Counted from the stretch's first letter, positions 8,660 through 15,964 are shown. The stretch is 27,099 nt of DNA from Albibeggiatoa sp964388965 (GCA_964388965.1 CAYMCP010000050.1:1-27099), one strand, 5' to 3'. A program made the numbers and translations. Notes: generated by a model not told the origin, from the letters alone.

Positions 8660-10291
8660 ATGACAATACAAATCGTTAGCACTACAGCTTTTGACGATCA
8701 AAAACCCGGCACATCTGGATTACGCAAAAAAGTCACAGTATTCCAACAACCTAATTATTTAGAAAATTTTGTACAATCTATTTTTGATTCATTACAAGGC
8801 TTTGAAGGTAAAACCCTTGTTGTTGGTGGTGATGGGCGTTTTTACAATACAACTGCGATTCAAATTATTCTAAAAATGGCAGCAGCTAATGGTTTTGGTC
8901 AAGTTTTGGTGGGGCAAAATGGCATTTTATCTACGCCTGCCGCATCAACGATTATTCGTAAATATCAAGCATTTGGTGGTATTATTTTATCAGCAAGCCA
9001 CAATCCGGGCGGTAAGAATGGTGATTTTGGTATCAAATACAATATTACCAATGGTGGACCTGCACCAGAAAAAATAACCGAAGCTATTTATAGCCACAGT
9101 CAAAACATCACTCAATATAAAATTTTGAATGCACCAGATATTGATTTAGAACATCAAGCTGATTATCAGTTAGGTGATATGCAGGTGAAAGTCATTGATG
9201 CTGTTTTAGATTATGCCGATTTAATGCAAACATTATTTGACTTTGAAGCAATAAAAGCATTATTACAATCTGGTTTTAATATGCGTTTCGATGCTATGCA
9301 CGCTGTTACAGGACCTTATGCTAGAGAAATTTTAGTTAATCGCTTAGGTGCTGCGCCAGAAACAGTGATGAATGGAGTGCCATTGGAAGATTTTGGCAAC
9401 GGACATCCAGACCCAAATCAAGCCCATGCACATGAATTAATTGAGGAATTAGAAAAACCGGGGATGAGTTTTGGTGCCGCATCGGACGGAGATGGTGATC
9501 GTAATATGGTTATAGGTCGTCATTTCTTTGTCACGCCCTCCGATAGTTTAGCCGTAATTGCCGCCAACGCACATTTAGTACCGGGCTATAAACAAGGTTT
9601 AACAGGCGTCGCGCGTTCAATGCCAACCAGTCGTGCAGTAGATCATGTTGCGTCGCGTTTGGGCATTGATTGCTTTGAAACGCCAACAGGTTGGAAATTT
9701 TTTGGGAATTTGCTCGATGCGGGTAAAGCAACATTGTGCGGTGAAGAAAGTTTTGGCACAGGCTCGAATCATGTCCGTGAAAAAGATGGTTTATGGGCTG
9801 TGTTATTTTGGTTAAATATTTTAGCGGTGTATAAACATCCAGTAGACACAATCATGCGTGAGCATTGGCAAACTTACGGGCGTAATTTTTATTCTCGTCA
9901 TGATTATGAAGGTGTGGATAATGTAGGTGCAACTCAATTAATGGATAAGTTACGCGAGCAATTCACTGATTTACAAAACAAAAATTTTGGAGATTACAGC
10001 GTCAATTTAGCTGATGATTTTAGTTACAACGATCCAATAGATGGTAGTTGTAGTCATAATCAAGGCATTAGAATTGGTTTTGCACAACATGAGGCGCGTA
10101 TTATATTCCGTTTATCTGGTACGGGTACAGTCGGTGCCACATTGCGCGTGTATTTAGAGAAATATGAGCCAGACCCTTCAAAACATGAGCAAGATACGCA
10201 GCAAGCATTAGCAGATTTGATTGCGTTAGCAGAGGAAATTGCGCATATTAAACACTATACAGGTCGTGATAAACCGAGTGTCATTACTTAA
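8660..10291 (+). CDS. pgm: Phosphoglucomutase, alpha-D-glucose-specific (PGM1-type)
   Basis: A 543-residue phosphohexomutase interconverting glucose-1-phosphate and glucose-6-phosphate, linking glycogen and nucleotide-sugar synthesis to glycolysis. Features of the COG0033/PGM1 branch are PGTSGLRKKV at the N-terminus, the catalytic phosphoserine loop LSASHNPGG, the metal loop DGDGDRNM, the sugar-binding loop CGEESFGTGSNHVREKDG and the phosphate-binding loop RLSGTGTVGATLR near the C-terminus. All four active-site loops are intact and the length is normal. GAGG sits upstream of the ATG. The distant glycosyltransferase could use sugars it supplies, but no operon links them. Confidence 0.95.
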   Translation: MTIQIVSTTAFDDQKPGTSGLRKKVTVFQQPNYLENFVQSIFDSLQGFEGKTLVVGGDGRFYNTTAIQIILKMAAANGFGQVLVGQNGILSTPAASTIIRKYQAFGGIILSASHNPGGKNGDFGIKYNITNGGPAPEKITEAIYSHSQNITQYKILNAPDIDLEHQADYQLGDMQVKVIDAVLDYADLMQTLFDFEAIKALLQSGFNMRFDAMHAVTGPYAREILVNRLGAAPETVMNGVPLEDFGNGHPDPNQAHAHELIEELEKPGMSFGAASDGDGDRNMVIGRHFFVTPSDSLAVIAANAHLVPGYKQGLTGVARSMPTSRAVDHVASRLGIDCFETPTGWKFFGNLLDAGKATLCGEESFGTGSNHVREKDGLWAVLFWLNILAVYKHPVDTIMREHWQTYGRNFYSRHDYEGVDNVGATQLMDKLREQFTDLQNKNFGDYSVNLADDFSYNDPIDGSCSHNQGIRIGFAQHEARIIFRLSGTGTVGATLRVYLEKYEPDPSKHEQDTQQALADLIALAEEIAHIKHYTGRDKPSVIT

Positions 10292-10320
10292 TTTGCAAGT
10301 TATTTTTACTAAAATTTAAT

Positions 10321-10350
10321 CTCATCCTAACTCAATACGATTGGGATGAG
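10321..10350 (+). terminator. Candidate terminator hairpin after pgm
   Basis: CTCATCCTAA pairs with TTGGGATGAG (10 bp, one G-U) around a 10-base loop, 30 bases after the pgm stop. There is no T-run after the stem, so it is an imperfect intrinsic terminator. It could instead be a processed 3' hairpin. Confidence 0.4.
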
Positions 10351-10472
10351 CAATATTAAAATTAACAGTGATTTTTTAGTAGTACGGTGAATCTATTTGA
10401 AAGTTGTGTCCAGATCGGTATCTGCAATAGAACAAATCGCTGCTATTTGCACCACTTAAAAAAGGTAACGCA

Positions 10473-11213
10473 TTGAACGACGAACAATTATTACGCTACA
10501 GTCGCCAAATTTTGCTGCCACAAATTGATATAGCAGGTCAAGAAAAATTATTAAATTCAAAGGTATTAGTTGTTGGTTTAGGTGGTTTAGGCTCGCCGGT
10601 TGCGATGTATTTAGCAGCTTGTGGCGTTGGACATCTCGTACTAGTCGATCATGATAATGTTGAGCTTTCCAATTTACACCGTCAAATTATTCATACAACC
10701 CGTAGTATTGGTATACCTAAAGTCATTTCAGCCCAGCACACCATCAGCGCACTGAATCCTGATATTCAACTTATTGTTTATCAACATAAAATTGAAAATA
10801 TTAGCCGAAATATCACCGATGTTGATGTGATTGTTGATTGTAGCGATAATTTTGCAACACGCTTTGCTCTAAATCAGTTTAGCCAGCAGCATAAAATCGC
10901 GCTTATTTCTGGTGCGGCTTTACGTTTTCAAGGTCAACTCACTACTTTTTTACCAAGTTTATCTACCAGTCCTTGTTACCATTGTTTGTACCCAAATATA
11001 GAAACTGAGCAAGAAAATTGTAATAATTCAGGTATTATTTCGCCACTCGTTGGAGTAGTTGGTAGTCTGCAAGCGATAGAGACTATCAAAATACTCCTAA
11101 ACATAGGTGCTAACCTGTGTGGTAAACTAATGCTATTTGATGGTTTCACCATGCAGTGGCGTATTGTGGCATTGACTAAAGATAGTTCATGTCCAGTGTG
11201 CTTAAATAACTAG
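10473..11213 (+). CDS. moeB: Molybdopterin-synthase adenylyltransferase MoeB (ThiF-like)
   Basis: A 246-residue E1-like enzyme that adenylates the C-terminal glycine of MoaD. The Rossmann motif VVGLGGLGSPVAMYLA, the acidic site LVDHDNVELSNLHRQ, DCSDNF and the zinc ligands CYHC (about 165) and CPVC at the C-terminus are all present. MoeB and ThiF are hard to separate by sequence; moaD and moaE directly downstream favour MoeB. It starts with TTG: AAAGG lies 8 bases before it and no in-frame ATG gives the conserved N-terminus (DEQLLRYSRQILLPQ). Confidence 0.88.
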   Translation: MNDEQLLRYSRQILLPQIDIAGQEKLLNSKVLVVGLGGLGSPVAMYLAACGVGHLVLVDHDNVELSNLHRQIIHTTRSIGIPKVISAQHTISALNPDIQLIVYQHKIENISRNITDVDVIVDCSDNFATRFALNQFSQQHKIALISGAALRFQGQLTTFLPSLSTSPCYHCLYPNIETEQENCNNSGIISPLVGVVGSLQAIETIKILLNIGANLCGKLMLFDGFTMQWRIVALTKDSSCPVCLNN

Positions 11214-11237
11214 CTTAGATAATTGGAGGTGTGGGTC

Positions 11238-11471
11238 ATGACTGTCACCGTGAAATTTTTTGCCAGTTTGCGCGAGGAAGTGGGGAAAGGGTCGGTACAG
11301 CTTAATGCGGTTTCACCTATTACAGTTGCTCAAGCTTGGTCGCAAGCCTGCGACGAAACGCCGTTACCTCCTCACGTACTGATGGCTGTCAACATGGAAT
11401 ACGTCGAGCCTTCGACGGTTCTGCATGATGGCGATGAGGTTGCGTTTTTTCCGCCTGTAACTGGAGGCTGA
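11238..11471 (+). CDS. moaD: Molybdopterin synthase small subunit MoaD
   Basis: A 77-residue ubiquitin-fold sulfur carrier ending in PPVTGG, the GG tail that is adenylated by MoeB and thiocarboxylated before sulfur donation to precursor Z. FFASLREEVG near the start and DGDEVAFFPPVTGG at the end are diagnostic. A TTG start at 11223 is possible, but the strong ribosome site GGAGGT at 11225-11230 would then lie inside the gene; it sits 7 bases before the ATG at 11238, which I prefer. The codons for the two terminal glycines also form the ribosome site of moaE. Confidence 0.92.
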   Translation: MTVTVKFFASLREEVGKGSVQLNAVSPITVAQAWSQACDETPLPPHVLMAVNMEYVEPSTVLHDGDEVAFFPPVTGG

Positions 11472-11474
11472 TTG

Positions 11475-11930
11475 ATGAAAGTTATTGTGACAACAGAACC
11501 ATTTGACGCATGGGAGCAAATTCAACTTTATGAGCAACGTATGCGCTCACAGGCATTACAATGGGGAGCTGTCACAACTTTCGTTGGTACAATGCGTGAT
11601 TTTAACGAAGGCGACGATGTGCAAGCTATGTTTTTAGAACATTATTCACCTATGACTGAAAATTATTTGCAACAAATTGCTCAAGCTGCAATGCAACGTT
11701 GGGCTATTCTTGATACGCTAATTATTCACCGCGTTGGTGAAATTTATCCTCATGATAATATTGTGTTGGTTGCCGCTTGGGCGGCGCATCGGGGTACAGC
11801 GTATGAAGCAAGTCGTTATTTAATTGAAGAGTTAAAACATCACGCACCATTTTGGAAACATGAAACGCTAAAAAGTGGTAAAAAACGCTGGGTAACAGCT
11901 AATACCTCTTGCAAAGCGCAACAGAGATAG
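11475..11930 (+). CDS. moaE: Molybdopterin synthase large catalytic subunit MoaE
   Basis: A 151-residue subunit that with MoaD converts cyclic pyranopterin monophosphate to molybdopterin. Recognisable segments are GAVTTFVGTMRDFNEGDDV, FLEHYSPMTE, HRVGEIYPHDNIVLVA and the active-site region ELKHHAPFWKHETLKSG followed by KKRWV, with the expected lysines. The start is the ATG at 11475, with GGAGG at 11463-11467 inside the end of moaD; a TTG three bases earlier is the alternative. The rest of the pathway (moaA, moaC, mogA) is not in this window. A hairpin lies right after its stop. Confidence 0.93.
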   Translation: MKVIVTTEPFDAWEQIQLYEQRMRSQALQWGAVTTFVGTMRDFNEGDDVQAMFLEHYSPMTENYLQQIAQAAMQRWAILDTLIIHRVGEIYPHDNIVLVAAWAAHRGTAYEASRYLIEELKHHAPFWKHETLKSGKKRWVTANTSCKAQQR

Positions 11931-11939
11931 TCTTTGCTT

Positions 11940-11962
11940 GTGACGATGCACTGCGTCGTCAC
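11940..11962 (+). terminator. Strong hairpin after moaE (GTGACG...CGTCAC)
   Basis: GTGACGATGC / GCGTCGTCAC is a 10-bp stem (one G-U pair) with loop ACT, starting 10 bases after the moaE stop. No T-run follows. Its GACG-NNN-CGTC architecture matches the second hairpin of the REP-like unit at 8415-8431, so it is probably a dispersed repeat that also terminates or protects the moa transcript. Confidence 0.5.
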
Positions 11963-11968
11963 CCGACT

Positions 11969-12018
11969 GGACGCACCAGCATCCCACAATATTGACGCAC
12001 TAGCGTCCCACAGTATTA
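11969..12018. repeat. Two imperfect tandem 24-25-base units (GACGCA...CCCACA)
   Basis: Two consecutive units each run GACGCAC(C/T)AGC(A/G)TCCCACA(A/G)TATT, about 24-25 bases per period. Each has internal dyad symmetry (GACGC near the 5' side with GCGTC or GCATC). They lie between the moaE hairpin and the 146-bp mini-element and encode nothing. They belong to the same GC-rich palindromic style as the other REP-like repeats in this window. Confidence 0.6.
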
Positions 12019-12036
12019 TTGTAAATTCATTTACCC

Positions 12037-12182
12037 TATAGAACCGATCTGACATCTTTAAAACTGAGGAGAAAATCATTCCTGTTTTCAGAAAGCGTCT
12101 ATCCGAGAACGATATTTGCGGTCAAAATACGCCCGCATCGTAACAAATTTAACACCATTTTAGATTTCAAATGGGTTCTATA
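12037..12182. mobile_element. 146-bp non-autonomous element (MITE-like) with terminal inverted repeats
   Basis: The left end is TATAGAACCGATCTGACATC and the right end reads TTTAGATTTCAAATGGGTTCTATA; the outer 20 bases match as inverted repeats with 3 differences. The right end is the same terminal sequence as copies A and B, so this element can be mobilised only by a transposase encoded elsewhere. The interior (about 100 bases) has no open frame. TA occurs at both outer edges, compatible with a TA target duplication. It lies 6 bases from the glycosyltransferase stop codon, in the convergent gap after moaE. Confidence 0.65.
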
Positions 12183-12188
12183 TTAATA

Positions 12189-13745
12189 CTAACTATCAGA
12201 TTTTAAACCCATATCTAGCAATGAAAGCGTCAATGCAGGATGATAATAAGGATCGCCTGCTTGCAACCACGTTTGCCATTGCTGTGAAAAAAGTTGAATC
12301 TCCTTATTTTCCCAAATTTCCCACCAATCTCGCGCCTCAAATCGTGCGTAAGGATTATAGACGGTACGATAATTGTGTTGCAATGCACGTAAGGCAAAAT
12401 CTGCTAATCCGTAGACAGTTTCATATTGTGGATTTAAGCCGCCTAATTGTTTCCAACAATCACGTTTCAAAGCATAACACGCAGGATGTGGCATACTAAC
12501 ATTGCGTATCATAGTAGTCACAGCCATATAACCAACAGTTTGCTCTGGAAAACCAGCATAAATCAATAGTGGTGATAATTCAAAACGTTGCACTATCCCT
12601 GCGTGTAATAAGCGTCCTAGCGGATCGACAATTTTACCCGTCACCATCGCAACTTGCTTAATTTGCAACCAATTAATTAACTGCTCAATCGCTAAATTTT
12701 CATAAGGCATGGTAACAAATACTAAATAATCCGTTTGTGTCGTTTCAAATGCGTGATTAATTTGCGTTGCGTAATTATCCAAATTCGCTAGCTGAATAAC
12801 TTGGTAAGAATAACCAACATTATCTAATTGCAAGCAATAATTGCCACGCCATAAATTTTGATTTTCCGTAACATGCCCATACCAACTGCGTCGTTTTAAA
12901 GTATCTTTTAAAGCCTTCTTACCTGCGATATAAGTATAATTTTTCGCGCTCTGCGTACCTGCAATAGATTTTTCATGCTGTCGCCAGTGGTACAACACTT
13001 TTGCGATATGCTCAACGTGTAGTGGCTTATCCGAAGCACGCAAAATTAAATCATAATCCTGCGAACCTTCATATTCTGGACGCAATCCACCTAATTCATC
13101 CAGCAAGGTCTTTTTATACACCATTAAATGAAATAAATAATTACCCGATAATAAGGTTTCTGGCGACCAGTCTGGCTTAAATAAGTGCATAAAACGCTTA
13201 TCTCTCGAAGACAACATATCCCGATCAGTATAAATAACATCTACTTCTGGCGTAGCTTGAATTTGCTGCGCGACGTGAAATAACGCATCAGGTGCAAGCC
13301 TATCATCATGATCTAAAAATGCGACGTATTGCCCTTTTGCTAATCCTATTGCGTGATTAGTAGCGATACAAATACCTTGATTTTGCTCAGAATATTTAAT
13401 TTGAATACGTTTATCTGCCAATTCTGCCAGACAAGCAAATACCTGCTCAGAGCTGCTGCCATCATCGACAATACACCATTGCCAGTAAGGATAAGTTTGC
13501 ATTTGAACGGAACGAATACAAGCAGATAGCTGTTCAACATCAGTATTGTAAACTGGAGTAATAATGCTAATTAGCGGTTTATGCTGCCATTTTAAAGCAA
13601 GTTTACGTTGCGCTAGCCAATCATTTTGAGTTAAGAAACCATGTTGAAATACCCAGCCTTGATATTCAAGCCATTCACAGCTAGCCCAATGTTTTAATTC
13701 AGTTTCAGATGGAGGTTTTAAGAAAAATTGTTTTAGCCAATTCAC
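12189..13745 (-). CDS. Family 2 glycosyltransferase, two-domain
   Basis: A 518-residue cytoplasmic glycosyltransferase. The N-terminal GT-A domain starts at about residue 56 with ISIITPVYNTDVEQL, continues with CIVDDGSSS and the metal-binding LDHDDRLAPDAL, and ends with GSQDYDLILR and VLYHWRQHEKS. The second half (about 300-518) resembles another GT2-like lobe, with GKIVDPLGRLLHAGIVQRF, NVSMPHPACYALKRDCWKQLGGLN, DFALRALQHNYR and a DPYYHPALTL tail. Such tandem proteins are common in O-antigen or capsule loci (rhamnosyltransferase-like), but the donor and acceptor cannot be told. There is no polysaccharide cluster around it, so it is a solitary gene. The 3' end nearly touches the mini-element at 12037-12182. 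Confidence 0.85.
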   Translation of the reverse strand: MNWLKQFFLKPPSETELKHWASCEWLEYQGWVFQHGFLTQNDWLAQRKLALKWQHKPLISIITPVYNTDVEQLSACIRSVQMQTYPYWQWCIVDDGSSSEQVFACLAELADKRIQIKYSEQNQGICIATNHAIGLAKGQYVAFLDHDDRLAPDALFHVAQQIQATPEVDVIYTDRDMLSSRDKRFMHLFKPDWSPETLLSGNYLFHLMVYKKTLLDELGGLRPEYEGSQDYDLILRASDKPLHVEHIAKVLYHWRQHEKSIAGTQSAKNYTYIAGKKALKDTLKRRSWYGHVTENQNLWRGNYCLQLDNVGYSYQVIQLANLDNYATQINHAFETTQTDYLVFVTMPYENLAIEQLINWLQIKQVAMVTGKIVDPLGRLLHAGIVQRFELSPLLIYAGFPEQTVGYMAVTTMIRNVSMPHPACYALKRDCWKQLGGLNPQYETVYGLADFALRALQHNYRTVYNPYARFEARDWWEIWENKEIQLFSQQWQTWLQAGDPYYHPALTLSLLDMGLKSDS

Positions 13746-14048
13746 AGCAGTTTGCCATTATTTCCATAAAGCATTTAGTGTACTGAATTTATCTTAAAAT
13801 AGCAGCAAACGTTGCTCGGCGCGATTTTAAAAGGTCACTGTTGGCTTAAAAAAATTAATTGGATAAAAAAGCTTTTTACACTAAGAACGTATTACAGACT
13901 GTAAAAAACACTTTTTGAATATAAGTTATTAATTTTAAATAGCTTAACATCATAAAAAGTAAATATTTTTACAGCCTGATACGATTAGAAAAATACACAA
14001 CAACGTCGCTCCTGAGCGGTTTGGAAGAACCTAATTGAGAATTGCCAG
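13746..14048. other. Intergenic region with repeated TTTTTACA(G) motif
   Basis: No gene is supported in these 303 bases, which are very A+T-rich. TTTTTACA occurs at 13873-13880 and TTTTTACAG at 13966-13974, with the inverse CTGTAAAAA at 13899-13907. The pairs could form an 8-bp stem with a 19-base loop or a 9-bp stem with a 58-base loop. They lie upstream of the glycosyltransferase (minus strand) and downstream of the DUF2325 gene, so they may serve as operator or terminator. A short palindrome CGCTC-CT-GAGCG is at about 14005-14016. Confidence 0.3.
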
Positions 14049-14384
14049 CTAGCCACATTTTACATTGCATTGCCGACATTTTTCACAATCTTGTGGTTCA
14101 GAATAGCCGCATTTATCCAAACAAGTCGCAACATCGCTTATTGTACGTTTACAGGCGACAAAAGGCACTTTATTTTCTCGCGCTAATTTTCTGAAATTTC
14201 GCATCACATTGTGACCGACGAAATCAGTAAATAAAATCATCAATTCTACACCTGACATGCTACTACGGATAAATTTCTGCAACTTAGGATCACGACCGGT
14301 AATGTGACGATACTCGTCTAAACCGCGCTGTTTCAGTAAATTCTCGATGTTGCCTAACTTATCAGCTCCAACTAAAAGAACCAT
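14049..14384 (-). CDS. DUF2325-family protein with Cys-rich C-terminus, Fur-controlled
   Basis: A 111-residue cytoplasmic protein. The N-terminal part (MVLLVGADKLGNIENLLKQR ... VELMILFTDFVGHNVMRNFR ... VPFVACKRTISD) follows the DUF2325 pattern: a Rossmann-like GGxD-type start, a central hydrophobic strand ending in TDFVxH, and a conserved C/R segment. DUF2325 has no established function. The last 35 residues contain seven cysteines, including CEKCRQCNVKC, suggesting metal or Fe-S binding; I do not expect this cluster in typical DUF2325 proteins. AAGGAG at 14393-14398 sits 8 bases before the ATG at 14384, which fixes the start; two in-frame ATGs upstream (14408, 14405) have no such site and fall at the edge of the promoter. 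A Fur-box promoter lies immediately upstream. Confidence 0.8.
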   Translation of the reverse strand: MVLLVGADKLGNIENLLKQRGLDEYRHITGRDPKLQKFIRSSMSGVELMILFTDFVGHNVMRNFRKLARENKVPFVACKRTISDVATCLDKCGYSEPQDCEKCRQCNVKCG

Positions 14385-14412
14385 GATATATACTCCTTGA
14401 CTCATCATTATT

Positions 14413-14427
14413 TGATAATGATTATCA
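14413..14427 (-). promoter_or_regulatory. Fur box (perfect 7-1-7 palindrome)
   Basis: TGATAATGATTATCA is a perfect 7-1-7 inverted repeat identical to the consensus TGATAATNATTATCA for the ferric uptake regulator. It covers the -10 hexamer (14421-14426) of the promoter described at 14421-14449. Binding of Fe(II)-Fur here would block RNA polymerase, so the DUF2325 gene should be induced by iron starvation. Confidence 0.85.
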
Positions 14428-14449
14428 TTTAAACGCTATCCAATGTCAA
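14421..14449 (-). promoter_or_regulatory. Sigma-70 promoter of the DUF2325 gene
   Basis: On the minus strand, TTGACA (14449-14444, a perfect -35) is followed by a 17-base spacer and GATAAT (14426-14421, 5 of 6 matches to the -10 consensus). The start of transcription would fall near 14414, giving a leader of about 30 bases that contains the AAGGAG ribosome site. Confidence 0.75.
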
Positions 14450-14592
14450 GCCTTCATAAATAAAAATTATGAGGGATCGAACCAATTACTTGACTAATAT
14501 AGTATGAGAATAACGCAACTTCAAGACCATATAAATTTTTATCGGTAGCATTTATAAGTTTTATGGTTGTGCAAATTTAGATTTTTATGGCG

Positions 14593-15964
14593 TTACAAAT
14601 TGACAATACCTTCGCCAAAGGTTGGAAAAAATGAGCAATTGGGGTAAAAAGTAAAGAGTCCAAATCCATCGCTTTTTATCAGCCAATTGCTCATGAACGA
14701 AATTAGCACAATTCTCCTATTTTGTAACCAATTAGATGCAACAAATTTAGGGAAAACAGCAGAATGAATTTTGTCAAAGCATGGGTCTATTTTCCACACG
14801 TTGGTCGTTTCATAACCATCTGCAACTCTGCTTTGTTCTACAGTTTCATAAGGATAGCTGCGGATATTCCAATCAATCAGTTTCTCTGTCTGTTTCCGAT
14901 AAACCATTAAATATTCAGTAACTGAATTCGGTTTATAAGCTATTGGCTTGCGATGCTGCATAAAACTGGCAACTCTATTCTTTACACTGCTTTCAGGCTT
15001 TAACCAGACAATGTCATCAATAAATTCCCAGCCCATATTTACCAGATACGGGTGTAAATCAAAAGGTATGGGATAACGTTTGCTTGAATGAGAACGGCTT
15101 ATTCTCGGAATGATTATAGGGGATGTATTAACAATTAAAAATCTACCTTCTTTTGTAATCCTATACGTTTCTTTGAAAACTTTTTCTAAAAATTCCAAAT
15201 AATGTTTATAGCTTGGGTATATTGAATAATCTCTCGCATTGTAATAAGGTGGAGACGTAAAAGTGAGATGAATACTTTCATCCAGAACATGCTCCAATAC
15301 TTTCAAAACATCATCATTGACAACAATATTTTTAAGATAATCATAAGTTTCGGAATGGGGTAATTTATTTTGATTTGTATCGGTTGAGGTAAAAAACGCT
15401 TTGTAAATGGCTGCCCTGACCATTTCATTGGGATGATTTATCAAAGGCTTCAGACTTTCAACGACTTGGTGATCTTTTTCAAAGACCAGTAATCCACGAA
15501 TTGCCTGACATACGACTTTCGGATCATCATCCCCCAACAGACTAATCAATATTTTTTTATTATCAGGATTCCTCATTCTGCCAATTGCTGAAACAATCTC
15601 ACGCCTGACACCTGTATCTGTTTCATTTTGATAGGTGGTCAATAAAATTGCTGTATTATCAAAATTTGTTAACTTGGCTATATTTTTAGCTGCGAGCAAT
15701 CTAATTTTATTATATTGATGATTTAATAAGGGAATTAAAAAGCTTCCATCAAAATTTTTAGGCAAATGCCCTAAATTTTCCAATATAAAAATAGTGCTTT
15801 TGTTATCTTTCTGATTTTCAATAAAATTTCTTAAATCATCATGTCCGCGTTTTTTAATTCCGTAATATATTCTTTGCAAAGTACATTATCATATTCATTC
15901 ATACTATTTTCCGAAATAAAAACATTTTTATTTTCAATAATTTTATCATTCATTTTAATTTCAT
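14593..15964 (-). pseudogene. HEAT-repeat/DNA methyltransferase fusion, probably broken
   Basis: The main frame (15879-14593, 428 residues from a TTG) has four or five HEAT-like helical repeats over about residues 25-165, for example FLIPLLNHQYNKIRLLAAKN and ILISLLGDDDPKVVCQAIRG. A methyltransferase domain follows with motif IV TSPPY at about 209-213, then FLEKVFKETYRITKEGRFLI, MGWEFIDDIVWLKP and NVWKIDPCFDKIHSAVFP. That is the beta-class order (IV first, SAM motif I last), but motif I (DPFxGSGT) never appears; the frame runs into unrelated sequence containing a 12-bp inverted repeat and stops. At the 5' end, an upstream frame beginning ATG at 15964 joins this one if one base is added to an A6 tract at 15850-15855. 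It is therefore probably inactive. No restriction endonuclease gene is adjacent. Confidence 0.65.
14631..14694. repeat. 64-bp segment bounded by a perfect 12-bp inverted repeat
   Basis: ATGAGCAATTGG at 14631-14642 and CCAATTGCTCAT at 14683-14694 are exact reverse complements with 40 bases between them. The segment lies where the methyltransferase frame stops resembling its family. It may be a tiny mobile-element scar or a hairpin. No flanking direct repeat was found. Confidence 0.45.

Noticed and set aside
10380..10472. Leader of moeB considered for a molybdenum-cofactor riboswitch.
   Set aside because: No conserved Moco-RNA stems could be identified and the leader is short.
11940..12018. 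Repeated palindromic units considered as a CRISPR array.
   Set aside because: The units are immediately tandem with internal dyads and no spacers of regular length; no cas genes nearby.
14471..14482. GGTTCGATCC-like stretch on the minus strand resembling a tRNA T-loop.
   Set aside because: The flanking bases do not form a T-stem and no acceptor, D or anticodon arm can be built around it.
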